In this document: positions 48,209 through 57,660 of the stretch, one piece after another
How positions within the stretch are numbered: position 1 is the stretch's first letter
Layout: every line of letters starts with the position of its first letter
Assembly: GCA_958295785.1 (NCBI GenBank)
Contig: OY282377.1
Coordinates: 324,394 to 388,393 of the forward strand
Direction of reading: 5' to 3'
DNA from: an uncultured Latescibacterota bacterium
GTDB taxonomy: Bacteria; Latescibacterota; UBA2968
Length of the DNA: 64,000 nt
Notes under the pieces: model-generated
What the model saw: only the letters and a program-made list of their open reading frames with translations
Told to the model about the DNA's origin: nothing
Database searches by the model: none
Translations under genes and position numbers: made by a program

Positions 48209-48556
48209 ATGAAAATTTCGGAACAAATTCGCGACGATGTCGCAGTCTTAACCCTATCGGGAGAATTGATGAGCGGCCCCGAGGTTGCTCCCTTTCAAGA
48301 TCACATTAAGAAACTTGCGAGCGAGGGTGTGAAAAAAGTGGTGGTTGATTTTTCAAAGGTCAGATGGTTTGGCAGTGCGATGTTGGGGGTGCTTACCGCG
48401 AGTTTGACAACCTTGCGCGGTGAAGGCGGCGATTTGAAGCTGACGGGTGTCACCAGAAAGATCGAGAGTATTTTGATGGTGACGCAGTTGGCGAATATTT
48501 TTCAGACCCTCGATACCGTAGATAGGGCTGTGGAAAGTTTTGCTAACGACGCATAG
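48209..48556 (+). CDS. STAS-domain protein (anti-sigma-factor antagonist-like)
   Basis: A 115-residue STAS domain. EQIRDDVAVLTLSGELMSGP and KVVVDFSKVRWFGSAMLGVL give the usual pattern; the phospho-acceptor position is within FGSAMLG rather than the common DSSGLG. GGEGGDLKLTGVTRKIESIL-like helix follows. The start at 48209 has GGAGG. No anti-sigma kinase is adjacent, so its partner switch components lie elsewhere. Confidence 0.9.
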   Translation: MKISEQIRDDVAVLTLSGELMSGPEVAPFQDHIKKLASEGVKKVVVDFSKVRWFGSAMLGVLTASLTTLRGEGGDLKLTGVTRKIESILMVTQLANIFQTLDTVDRAVESFANDA

Positions 48557-48667
48557 CGTTTTTTGTTTCAATCCCAGAATACACGACCGATTCGCTATTG
48601 ATACCGGGCTTCACAAATCGCTTGGAAATTCAATTTTTGCCTGTTCACCAATGAGAAAGGCGAGATC

Positions 48668-50116
48668 ATGAAAATCCTGCTCGCAGCATTTAAACAAGAA
48701 ACCTCCAGCTTTAACCCTGCGCGTATGCCCTACGAGATGTTCAGTGTGCTCTTTGGCGACGAACTGCTCGCGCTGCGCGGCAGCAATACCGAAATCGCCG
48801 GCGCGCTCGATGTCTTTGACGGGCGAAGCGACATCGACACTGTGCCCCTGTATTCGGCCTCGTCTGTCTCGGGCGGGCCAGTCGCCGATGAGGACCTCAA
48901 CCGGCTGATGGACGAATTGCTCACCGCTGTTCGCAACAACGGCCCCGCAGATGGGATGCTCATGGTTTTTCACGGCGCGATGGCCGGCGAAACCGAAGTT
49001 GACCCCGAGGGCCATGTCCTCACTGAAATCCGCAACATCCTCGGCGATGTGCCCATTGTCACCACCTTTGACCTGCACGGCATCATCACGGACCGCCTCA
49101 TCGAACAATCCGATATTATGGTGCCTTTCCACACCTATCCGCACATCGACATGTACGAAACCGGGCAACGGGGTGCGCGCAACTTGCTCGCCCTTCTCGA
49201 TGGGCCTGTCAAACCCACAGTCGCGCGCATCGCGCTGCCCATGCTCGTGCGGGGCGACGAACTCATCACCAAAACCGGTCGCTTTGGTCGGGCCATCCGC
49301 TGGTGTCGGGAAATAGAAAATTCCAAAGGCGGCTTGGGCAGTGGGGTTTATATTGGCAACCCCTTCACCGATGTGCCAGACTTGCGCTCCAATGTGATTG
49401 TTTTTACGGACAACGACCCCAAGCGCGCACGCGATGAGGCCGAGCGCATCGCCCGATACATGTGGGATAACCGCCACCACTTTACGGCGCCCCTCGTGTC
49501 GATTCGAGACGCGATTCGCCTGGCTGAAAAAACCGATGGTCTCACGGTGTTTTCCGATGCTGCCGATGCCACCTCGTCGGGCGCGTCTGGCGATAGCAAC
49601 GCCATTCTCAAGGGGTTGTTTGAACATGGCTACACGGGTCGCGCACTTCTGCCGATAGTCGATCCCCCGGCCGTTGAAGCCGCGTTTCAGGCCGGCGTGG
49701 GCGCGACTCTTACCCTGCCCATTGGCGGCGCGATTGACAAAACGCGCTTTTCCCCGGTTGAATGCGAGGGCTATGTCAAATTGCTCACCGATGGCGCCTA
49801 TACCACGGGCACGGGCACATCTGGGCATGCGGGCAACACCGCTGTTCTCGTGACCGACACGTACAGCATTATGGCAACCACGCGCCCGGTCAGCATTATG
49901 GATCGCAAAGTTTTTGAAGCGCGCGGCCTCGACCCGCGAGATTTCGATTTGGTCGTGTGCAAGTCGCCCAATGGCTTTCGGGTTCACTACGAAGAAATCG
50001 CCGCCCGAATCGTGCCTGTCGACGCGCCCGGCTCGACCAGTGCCAACCTCAATTCCCTGCCCTATACCCAATGCCCTCGCCCCATGTTCCCGCTGGACAA
50101 TGACGCGGAGATGTAG
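48668..50116 (+). CDS. M81-family metallopeptidase (MlrC/microcystinase C-like)
   Basis: A 482-residue protein with the MlrC N-terminal domain (ILLAAFKQETSSFNPARMPY) carrying likely zinc ligands in FDLHGIIT and FHTYPHIDMYETGQRGA, and a C-terminal MlrC domain (TDTYSIMATTRPVSIMDRKV, FDLVVCKSPNGFRVHYE). The family hydrolyses linearised microcystin-derived peptides in sphingomonads, but most members act on other unknown amides. An AAAGG site supports the start. No transporter or partner gene is adjacent. Confidence 0.9.
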   Translation: MKILLAAFKQETSSFNPARMPYEMFSVLFGDELLALRGSNTEIAGALDVFDGRSDIDTVPLYSASSVSGGPVADEDLNRLMDELLTAVRNNGPADGMLMVFHGAMAGETEVDPEGHVLTEIRNILGDVPIVTTFDLHGIITDRLIEQSDIMVPFHTYPHIDMYETGQRGARNLLALLDGPVKPTVARIALPMLVRGDELITKTGRFGRAIRWCREIENSKGGLGSGVYIGNPFTDVPDLRSNVIVFTDNDPKRARDEAERIARYMWDNRHHFTAPLVSIRDAIRLAEKTDGLTVFSDAADATSSGASGDSNAILKGLFEHGYTGRALLPIVDPPAVEAAFQAGVGATLTLPIGGAIDKTRFSPVECEGYVKLLTDGAYTTGTGTSGHAGNTAVLVTDTYSIMATTRPVSIMDRKVFEARGLDPRDFDLVVCKSPNGFRVHYEEIAARIVPVDAPGSTSANLNSLPYTQCPRPMFPLDNDAEM

Positions 50117-50618
50117 ATGGGAGAGGCAAAAGCAACCACAGATGACCACAGATGAACGCAGATTAAAAACGAGCATGTAGGGCGCGCCCGTGCCCGAAAT
50201 TCAGTGGTCAGTTCACCCAATCCCGCCTTCCTTCGTGCCCCTTCGTGTCCTTAGAAGCCATCTTAAAATTATCGGGACCTACCCCCTAACCCCCCTTCCT
50301 ACAAGGAAGGGGGGAATCAATATCTCCCTTCAAGAAAAGGGGATAGAACATCTCCCCTCCCTCAGCACAGGCTTTGCTGACCGCTGACTGCGAGGACAGG
50401 CACGAGGGCCTGTCCCTACGGGTGATGGGGCGAGCGGGCGGACGCTGATTGCTGACCGCTTGGGGGCGGGATGGATGGGGGCACGCACAGAGGGCTACGA
50501 TTTGTTTCCAGTCTTTTGGGATAGGTGGGGCGAGGTTCGTTGATTCGTCTATTCGCCCATGACTCGCTTCGTTGCGTTATGGGCTACGCTTATGTGTTTT
50601 TTTGTGTATCTTATTTTT
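50117..50618. repeat. Dense intergenic repeat patch (five repeat types in 500 bp)
   Basis: Between the convergent M81 and DUF5683-like genes lie an AACCACAGATGACCACAGAT string (50136-50165), palindromic copies at 50177-50196 and 50394-50420, CAGTGGTCAGT (50201-50211), a perfect 11-bp hairpin CCCCCCTTCCT/AGGAAGGGGGG with a 3-nt loop (50290-50314), GCTGACCGCTGACTG (50377-50391) and a reverse GATTCGTCTATTCG unit (50541-50555). No gene is supported here. The 11-bp hairpin could also act in termination for the M81 gene, though no T-run follows. Confidence 0.75.
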
Positions 50619-51290
50619 TTAAAATCTCGTCCTCAACGCAACCATTGTCCGCCCCTCTATATCGACGGGTCTAATGTCGATCCACAAGCGCGGTTCGGTT
50701 TGTTTTTGAAGCGTGCGCGTATAGACCGAGGCGTGTATGGCGCTGGCAATGTGGTTGAGCACGGCCAGGCCAGTGACGAGCGATGCGCGTTTGAGGTATT
50801 TGTTGCTGTCGTTGCGACGGGTTTCATAAGCCTGCCTGCGCGCCGATTGCACGCTCATATTGTCGGTTGTAAAATTGGGCTTTATGTCGTCCCAGCCATA
50901 GACAAATTGATGGTATTTGCCAATGAGTTCGTAATACTGTTGCGTGTCTGTGTCTTTATTGGGTAGCGCGTGGGTTTCGCGATACGGATCGGCCTGGCTT
51001 TTGTTCCAGTCTCGCCACGCGCTGTACCGCGCTTCATGCCAATGCCGGTCCGCGTACGTGCGAAATTCCGCTTTGATGTCATTCCCCTTCCCCCGCCATG
51101 AAATATAAGCTGTCCATGTGAGGGCTTCGAGGCCCATAAATCCGACAGCCCGCATTTTGGATCCTGCATACCATTCCCCCAACCCCGGCACGAGCAACGA
51201 AAGAAAAAAAGCCGTCTTAGGTGATTTTTCCGCGCCTGTCTGCCCGCACATCAGGGCAACAGCAAACGCGCAGATCGCGCATTTTCGCAT
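50619..51290 (-). CDS. DUF5683-like small envelope protein
   Basis: A 223-residue protein with a signal peptide (MRKCAICAFAVALMCGQTGA), then the hallmark KSPKTAFFLSLLVPGLGEWY and AGSKMRAVGFMGLEALTW membrane segments of DUF5683-type proteins of FCB bacteria, a charged middle with several Trp/Tyr, and a late segment GLAVLNHIASAIHASVYT. The start at 51290 has GAGGAG. Function of the family is not established; members usually sit among envelope genes, as here. Confidence 0.75.
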   Translation of the reverse strand: MRKCAICAFAVALMCGQTGAEKSPKTAFFLSLLVPGLGEWYAGSKMRAVGFMGLEALTWTAYISWRGKGNDIKAEFRTYADRHWHEARYSAWRDWNKSQADPYRETHALPNKDTDTQQYYELIGKYHQFVYGWDDIKPNFTTDNMSVQSARRQAYETRRNDSNKYLKRASLVTGLAVLNHIASAIHASVYTRTLQKQTEPRLWIDIRPVDIEGRTMVALRTRF

Positions 51291-51298
51291 GGGAAACT

Positions 51299-51480
51299 CC
51301 TCAATAATACAGTGGTCAGTTCCACCCAACCCTTCCGCCGCCCAAGTGGTCAGTGGTCAGTCACCCCGCCCGGCCCCAAAAGCGGATCGGGATTTTCAGG
51401 ATGAGAGGCTATCGCAGGGGCGGTGCCCCGTGCCCGCCCGTTGTGGTCAGCAGGCAGCAGGGGATGGGGGCTGATAGCTG
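51299..51480. repeat. Repeat patch with TCAGTGGTCAG strings and palindromic family member
   Basis: CAGTGGTCAGT (51310-51320), GTGGTCAGTGGTCAGTC (51346-51362), a palindromic family member at about 51414-51440 (GGGGCGGTGCCCCGTGCCCG) and GCTGATAGCTGAACGCTAAA (51470-51489) are packed in this short gap. Confidence 0.65.
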
Positions 51481-51484
51481 AACG

Positions 51485-54400
51485 CTAAAAGTTGCCCCGC
51501 CCAACATCCGTAATAAATCCAAACAACAGTGTAAAATAAACTTTTAGACCGCTTCGTTCAAGGGGATCGCCAGCGCGTTGCAACGGCACATGGTCAAACC
51601 CGTAGGCCACATCCAGGCTGGCGCGCGTGGGGAAAAGGTAAAACGAAGTGGCGTCATAGCGCAATTGCGCGCCCAATTCGCGTTTCCAGCCGCGGTTGAG
51701 CACCGCATCGTCGGGCGTGCCATCCCAGGCGCGCCCGAGGCCGGCAAAGAACGCGCCGTAGAGTTGATCGGAGTAGATCGGGCCGGTTTGCCGGTCGATG
51801 CGCGACAAGATGGGAAAGCGATAGGCCGAGCGCAGCATTAGGGCGCGGCGGCCCTCCATGCTGTAAAACGTATAGCCTTTCATGCCGGGCAAGCCGCCGA
51901 GGAAGAAGTCAAACGCGTCGTCAACTCGGCTGTCGATCAGGCCGCCGAAAAACCGGAAATTCAGCGCGCTCGGGCCGGGGCCAAGGGGGATAAATTCGTT
52001 CCAATCCAAAGAGAACCGGTTGTAAAAATACCGGTCGTAAGTTTCGATGAGCAGCGAGGTATTTTCCTCAAACCCGCTGATAAACCAGTTGAAATACCGG
52101 TTGTAGCGCAGGGCGAGGCGGCGCCCGGATCGGGGGTTGATTGCCGAGTCGCGGAATCGGCCCCTAGCGTCGAGGCGATAGGTGAGGGCGAGGTCAAATC
52201 CATTGAGCGTGGTCGCGCCCACGACATCGCGGTTGAGACCGTTGAACCGCGCCTGATCCAGCACCGCGCCCGTGCGGTTGTACGCGAGGCGCGCGTCGAT
52301 GAGACCGCCGCGTGCCATCGCGTATTTGCCGCCGATTTCAATGCCCGTCAGCGCGAACGTGCGGTCGTAGATGCGAAAATCTTCGTCGCGGCTGATCGCG
52401 TCTTCTTCGACGTGGCGCGACAGGCGATAGGCTTCCAAAAAAAATGTGGGGCGTCTTTTGCGGTATTCGTAAAGGGCGTAGAGGTCCATGTCCAAATCGT
52501 GGGCGATCAGGCCGCTGATGACAAAGGTTTGTTTTCGCAAAACATCGTCTGACCCCGCTATCGCGCCGAATTTGAACTTGCCGCTGTCAATTGCCAAGCG
52601 CGGCAGGATGGTGGTGGTCGAAAATTCGCTCTTGTAAGGGCGACTGTCTATCGCGGGTTTGGGTCTTGCGGGCACAAAGGGTTTGACCTGAAAGATGCCG
52701 GGATCCACGGGTTCATTCAATGGCTGTGCGATCACGCGGATTTCGTAGGCGTTTTTGCCGTAGTGGGCAAAGGCGATGCGGTCGCCTTTTGGATGCACGT
52801 GGGGTTGAAACGCGCCGCCGTACACGCGGGTGAGGCGGCTGATCGCGCCGTCGGATAGATTGACGCGATACAAGTTGAAAATGCCGTCGTCGTCCGAGGC
52901 GAACACGAGGGCCGATCCATCGGGCGTCCAGCACGGGTCGCGGTCCGTTTCGCGGGATGCGATCCGCACCGCGTAATCGCCCCCAGTGGCGGGGATGGTG
53001 GCGATGTCGCGCGAAGTGCCAACGCGGTAGATCGAAAAGGCGATTTGCGACCCATCGGGCGACCAGCGCGGGGTGGCGACTTGTGACCCATCAGAAAAGT
53101 GCGTGAGATAGCGCGTTTCCCCGGTGGTCGCGTCCAAAATCCCGAGATTGGTGCTGCCCCCGCTGTTTTTGACAAAGGCGATTTGCGTGCCATCGGGCGA
53201 ATAGGCCGGGTGCATGCCGCGCAAGCCATGGCTCAAGCGCGTTTCCCCAGGGAAAGTGTCCCGTGCGAGGCCAATGGCATTTTTGACGCTTTGAAACACG
53301 CTCGATTTTTCGGTCTCGAGATTCATGGTATAGAGATCCCATTGCCTGGACCCGTATTTGTTGGGCTGGCTGTGGCGCGCATAGAGGACATGCCCGTTAT
53401 CAGGCGACCAGTCCCAAGCCGTCACGGCATTGGGAGCGATGAGTTCTGTGTTGCTGTCCGCGAGGGTATAGACCATCAAGCTGGTGCGCCCATAGTCGCG
53501 GCCTCGGTTGGAGAGAAAGGCGAGTTTTGTGCCGTCGGGCGACCAGCGGGGGTGTAGGTTGAGATAGCCGTCTTCATAAATGAGGTCGCCCTGCGCGGGC
53601 TTGGCCTCGATTTGCGCGATTTGCACTGCGTAGCGTTCTTTGAGCGACGCGACCCAGTGGTCGTGCAATTCGCGTTCCGAGATGCCCAGCGCGACCCGAA
53701 CCGCGCCGCCAAAATCCGTGCGCCACCAGACTTTCATCTGCCGATACAATTCCCGGAGCTTGTCGCGGCCATACGCATCGGCGATAAACAGGGTGAGGGA
53801 ATAGCCGTGGTCATACACTTTTTCAAACCCGAGACCGGTCTTCGCGCCAAAAACGCCCATTTCGTGGCGCGTGAGCAAGGTGTTGTGGCGCGTGGCTTGG
53901 CGCAAGATCATATCGCGGTGCGAGTCCCAGCGGTCATACCTTGCCCCCGGCGCCATGTATTGCGCCGTGCCTTCGGCGAACCAGGGCGGGATAATGGTGG
54001 CGGGAATGGCGTAGGCAGCCAAAATATTGGGATAGCCGTCGAGGATATCGTCGCGCTTGCCCTCGCCCTGATAGCGCAAGTAGTTGACAAACAGACCGGG
54101 CACGCGCCGCGAGGCTTTGCGCGCGGTTTGGAGGGCGATGATGTGCGTCAGTTCGTGCGCGATCACATTGGGAAGCCAATCCGTGTTGCCGCGCAGTGCA
54201 AAGTCGAGATTGGAGACCCAGATTTCGATGGTGTTGTGGTAGTAATACGCCGCGCCATTGGCGTAGTCTTCGGTGTCTTTGAGGATGATGCGTACTTTGC
54301 TATCGGGTTCAAAATTGTAAAATGCCGCGATCGGGCCATAAACGTCTTCGGCGATTTGGGCCGCACGCGGCGCCAATATTTCCAAGCCCTGATGAAAATA

Positions 54401-54526
54401 GAGTTTGAAATGCTCGGTCTCAATGACGCGCCAAGCTAATTCGGGATGATTGGCGTCAAATTGCGCCCAAGCGGATGTGCCCAGCGCGAGGAGGAGAAGC
54501 AAGGTGCGTGTGAATTTGTGGTGCAT
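51485..54526 (-). CDS. Secreted gluzincin peptidase + TolB-type propeller + BamA-like barrel
   Basis: A 1013-residue outer-membrane protein. A signal peptide (FTRTLLLLLALGTSAWA) is followed by a zinc peptidase domain (residues ~25-290) with VIAHELTHIIALQ and the downstream Glu in PPWFAEGTAQYM; then 5-6 PD40/TolB repeats of the form HPRWSPDGTKLAFLSNRGRD (about 310-590); and finally a BamA/TamA-type beta barrel ending in F (LLFGFITDVGRGNF). The start at 54526 has GAAGGA. This three-part design occurs in several FCB-group genomes. It probably acts at the cell surface, coupling proteolysis with substrate capture. Confidence 0.87.
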   Translation of the reverse strand: MHHKFTRTLLLLLALGTSAWAQFDANHPELAWRVIETEHFKLYFHQGLEILAPRAAQIAEDVYGPIAAFYNFEPDSKVRIILKDTEDYANGAAYYYHNTIEIWVSNLDFALRGNTDWLPNVIAHELTHIIALQTARKASRRVPGLFVNYLRYQGEGKRDDILDGYPNILAAYAIPATIIPPWFAEGTAQYMAPGARYDRWDSHRDMILRQATRHNTLLTRHEMGVFGAKTGLGFEKVYDHGYSLTLFIADAYGRDKLRELYRQMKVWWRTDFGGAVRVALGISERELHDHWVASLKERYAVQIAQIEAKPAQGDLIYEDGYLNLHPRWSPDGTKLAFLSNRGRDYGRTSLMVYTLADSNTELIAPNAVTAWDWSPDNGHVLYARHSQPNKYGSRQWDLYTMNLETEKSSVFQSVKNAIGLARDTFPGETRLSHGLRGMHPAYSPDGTQIAFVKNSGGSTNLGILDATTGETRYLTHFSDGSQVATPRWSPDGSQIAFSIYRVGTSRDIATIPATGGDYAVRIASRETDRDPCWTPDGSALVFASDDDGIFNLYRVNLSDGAISRLTRVYGGAFQPHVHPKGDRIAFAHYGKNAYEIRVIAQPLNEPVDPGIFQVKPFVPARPKPAIDSRPYKSEFSTTTILPRLAIDSGKFKFGAIAGSDDVLRKQTFVISGLIAHDLDMDLYALYEYRKRRPTFFLEAYRLSRHVEEDAISRDEDFRIYDRTFALTGIEIGGKYAMARGGLIDARLAYNRTGAVLDQARFNGLNRDVVGATTLNGFDLALTYRLDARGRFRDSAINPRSGRRLALRYNRYFNWFISGFEENTSLLIETYDRYFYNRFSLDWNEFIPLGPGPSALNFRFFGGLIDSRVDDAFDFFLGGLPGMKGYTFYSMEGRRALMLRSAYRFPILSRIDRQTGPIYSDQLYGAFFAGLGRAWDGTPDDAVLNRGWKRELGAQLRYDATSFYLFPTRASLDVAYGFDHVPLQRAGDPLERSGLKVYFTLLFGFITDVGRGNF

Positions 54527-54619
54527 AAATTTTCCTTCAACCGCCATGACGCCGCAACAAGGCCGCTGTCTCGAGATGGTTTCCCTGTATGATGCTAAAT
54601 TGAGTCGTGTATTTTGCCC

Positions 54620-57600
54620 TCACTTGATCACCGCCGCCTTGATAAAGCGCACTTCTGTGCGCGTGCCATCGCTGGCTTGCAGGCGGCACAGATAGAGGCC
54701 ACTCGCGTAATCGGTTACATCCCACGCGATTTCGTTGTCGGTATTGGGCACGGGATTGGCGTGCGTGAGGTCGCCGACCTTTTCGCCGATGGGATTGTAA
54801 ATCGCCACGCTGACCGCGGCGGGTTGCGACAAAAAAAAGCGGATGCGCGCGCGGTCGCCATAGCGCACGGGATTGGGATAGAGGTACGCGCGTTCAGCGG
54901 GCAAAAGGGCGGTATCTGTTGGCGGCGCGATCTCGCCCATCTCTCGAAGCAATCGGCCCGCGTTGCCAGGCCCGCCGCCGAGTTGTCCCCAGATAATATC
55001 GTTCCCGGTGTAAGCGGGGTCAATCGCTTCCAAGTGGAAGAGTTGCGCGCTGCTATCGGCGGTATAGACGACGAGTTCCAAAGTGCCATCATCGTCCAAG
55101 TCGTCGAGGAGGGGCGATGCGACAATGGGGCCGGCGAGCATGAGGGGAAAGCCCGGCAGGTGTTGCCCTCGCGCCGTCAGGCCGTAGAGGAGGCCGCCGC
55201 GCGTGCCCACAAAAATGTCGGGCGATGAGTTGTTGTCGATATCCGCGAGAACGGGCGGGGCTTCAATGGGGCCCGCGTCGTCTTTGAGGGGCAAGGCCAA
55301 CGCGCCTTCGGTTTGCAAAATGGCGTTGAAGCGATAGGCCCACAATTTGCCATCGCCGCCGAAGAGGACTTCGGCAAAGCCATCTGCGTCGAGGTCCGCA
55401 AGCACAGGGGACGAATGCGCGCCGCCGGGTACGGGATCGGTCGCCAAAGCCAGGCCCTCTGCGTCGAGAATGGCGAGAACGCCGTCTGCGGTGACGATGG
55501 CGATGTCGTCGTCGCCATCTCGATCCAGGTCGCCCAGTGCCGCGCTGCCGATCACCGGTGCCGCAAATGCGGCGAGGAGATGGGATTGCCCGGATGCGTG
55601 GATGAGGTGGACCTCGCCATTGCGGGTCACAGCGATGAGTTCATTGTCCGCATCGCCATTGACATTGCCCACAGCGAGCGATTGGACGCTGTCGCCCAAG
55701 GCCGCACGGCCTGGGGATGCGGACAAAAAATGGCCCCATTCGATTTTCCCATCGCTTTGCCCCCAGATATCGACGCGGGCTTCGGGAAAATTTGCAATCA
55801 CCGGAGGCGCGGAGAACAATGCGGGGGAATCGACCAAATCGCGAATCGCGCCCTCGGCCCGCCAATGCGTTCTCGCCCGCGCGCTCGAGAAGATGAACTC
55901 GGAGGGATCGCCTACGGCCGGGGTGGCGAAACTGCTGTCGCAGGTATCCGCCATTTCAAACGCCGCGCCGGTGATGCGCCAAGCGATAGATGATTCCGAA
56001 CAGCCGAGGATTTCCATGATGCCATCGCCGTCGAGGTCTATGACGCGGGGCGCGTGCCGCGTGGGATTCAATCCCGCGATAGGCCAGTTGTCCGCTCGAT
56101 TGGCAAAGCGGATGGCAACGCGCATCGCGTTGCCGGGCGGGCTGAGCACTTCGATGGTGATGCCGCTTTCATAGCCCAAATTGCTGCGCGTATTCGGCGA
56201 TGTGTCCGGGCCAAACACCGCGTTGTTGCCGATGTAAAAAGCGTCTTCGGGCGCGCCTTCGATGTTGCTGAGGGAAATGATGCCGCTTTGGATGATGCGG
56301 CTGGCCGATACATTGCCGATGTCCTGCAAGCCATCGGCTTCTTCAAGGGCAATGCCCCGGCGGTATTGGGCGTCCGCGATTTTGTAATCCGGATGGCTGT
56401 TGATGGGATTGTCCGCATTGCTATCCCGAATCACCGCATCGTCGATGTGGTAGATGAGAATGCCCGATCCGGGGATAAACGCATCGTAGTCATCTGCGGA
56501 AAGCCACACCCCGTGAGGCGTGGAGAATTGGATTTGCGGGATGCGGTTTTCCACCGCGAGGCGCGAGAGCCGGTTTTCGATCAAAAAATATTCTGTCGCG
56601 CTGATGGGCACGCGCACGGCTTGGGGCAAATCGGACGCGCTGCCAGATGCGGCGATTTCCACAGTGTCGTTTTGGGTGATGGCGAGCGGCTCGATCCAGC
56701 CGAGTTGCATGCGTGACCACGCCATTGGGCGGCTGGGCAAAAAGCCGATCAGAACATCGCCACTTTGGGACTGAATGCCCAGGCGCGCGGCGTCAATTTG
56801 GTTGTTCGCGCCGGTATCCATCAAGCACCAGTCGCCGAGGGCGGGCAGGTCGTTTTCAAAATCCGAAAGCCCGGGCAAGCCGAGTTGTGACGCGAAAAAC
56901 CGCACGAGCGTGCCATTGAGACCGCCCCGGCCATCTGCGCTGATGGCTTCGGGCAACAGCATGCCCGATGTGACGTAAAACGCGCCATTGTTGACGGCTA
57001 TCGCGCCATCGGCCAATTCACTGAGGTCGCGTTCATAAATAAATGCCGAGGGTATGTCGTTGAGCTTTTGACTCGCTTCGCCGCCGAGGCCCGCGTGAAA
57101 GACCGCAAATGCGCGGTATTGCGAGAAGTCTATGGCATCTGCGTCATCTGCTGCGCGGATACCATCCCGAAAGAGCCGCGTGACGCGCTCGTCGATTTCC
57201 CGCCGCGTGCGCCCATTGCCGTATTCGATCAACGGCGTGTCGAGCACATAACTCCCGTTGGGGTCTTGCGGGTACACGTCGTATTCGATGATCAATTGCC
57301 CGTTGGATACATTTCGATAATAATTGGCAAGTGCGCGCAGGTGGGCTTCAAAATAGGCGCGGTCATGGGGGGGGGCGTCGAAGGGATAGGCGCGATCAGC
57401 CGTTTCGGTTGCCAGATCGAATGTGCCGTTTCCGCTCGTGGTTTCGCCGTCCGGATCTTCGGGCGGAAAAGACACGCGCACGGCCAAAACGCGCCAAGTG
57501 TCGGCCTGCGCCGCGAGGGGGGCAGGGTATCCAAAAAGAGCCACAAAACACGGGAGGATCGCGCAAACGATCCCCCCAATGCCCTGTGGCTCGTGAATCG

Positions 57601-57646
57601 CAGTTATGCACCGCGCCGCTCGTTTTAAGATCGAGACCACTTCCAT
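54620..57646 (-). CDS. Secreted M6-like peptidase homologue with lost zinc site, FG-GAP repeats and T9SS-type C-terminus
   Basis: A 1008-residue secreted protein. Residues ~50-460 follow the M6 (immune inhibitor A) peptidase layout (VLAVRVSFPP, FDAPPHDRAYFEAHLRALAN, YYRNVSNGQLIIEYDVYP, GDWCLMDTG), but where M6 enzymes have H-E-x-x-H-x-x-G this protein reads LVRFFASQLGLPGLSDF, so the zinc ligands are gone. FG-GAP/VCBS-type repeats follow (DLDGDGIMEILG, GDLDRDGDDDIAIV, ADLDADGFAEVLFG). The C-terminus (YLYPNPVRYGDRARIRFFLS, YASGLYLCRLQASDG) is a FlgD-Ig/T9SS type A sorting-like domain. The PorV-like gene precedes it by 14 bp, consistent with T9SS export. Confidence 0.85.
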   Translation of the reverse strand: MEVVSILKRAARCITAIHEPQGIGGIVCAILPCFVALFGYPAPLAAQADTWRVLAVRVSFPPEDPDGETTSGNGTFDLATETADRAYPFDAPPHDRAYFEAHLRALANYYRNVSNGQLIIEYDVYPQDPNGSYVLDTPLIEYGNGRTRREIDERVTRLFRDGIRAADDADAIDFSQYRAFAVFHAGLGGEASQKLNDIPSAFIYERDLSELADGAIAVNNGAFYVTSGMLLPEAISADGRGGLNGTLVRFFASQLGLPGLSDFENDLPALGDWCLMDTGANNQIDAARLGIQSQSGDVLIGFLPSRPMAWSRMQLGWIEPLAITQNDTVEIAASGSASDLPQAVRVPISATEYFLIENRLSRLAVENRIPQIQFSTPHGVWLSADDYDAFIPGSGILIYHIDDAVIRDSNADNPINSHPDYKIADAQYRRGIALEEADGLQDIGNVSASRIIQSGIISLSNIEGAPEDAFYIGNNAVFGPDTSPNTRSNLGYESGITIEVLSPPGNAMRVAIRFANRADNWPIAGLNPTRHAPRVIDLDGDGIMEILGCSESSIAWRITGAAFEMADTCDSSFATPAVGDPSEFIFSSARARTHWRAEGAIRDLVDSPALFSAPPVIANFPEARVDIWGQSDGKIEWGHFLSASPGRAALGDSVQSLAVGNVNGDADNELIAVTRNGEVHLIHASGQSHLLAAFAAPVIGSAALGDLDRDGDDDIAIVTADGVLAILDAEGLALATDPVPGGAHSSPVLADLDADGFAEVLFGGDGKLWAYRFNAILQTEGALALPLKDDAGPIEAPPVLADIDNNSSPDIFVGTRGGLLYGLTARGQHLPGFPLMLAGPIVASPLLDDLDDDGTLELVVYTADSSAQLFHLEAIDPAYTGNDIIWGQLGGGPGNAGRLLREMGEIAPPTDTALLPAERAYLYPNPVRYGDRARIRFFLSQPAAVSVAIYNPIGEKVGDLTHANPVPNTDNEIAWDVTDYASGLYLCRLQASDGTRTEVRFIKAAVIK

Positions 57647-57660
57647 TTGCCCAACTTGTA

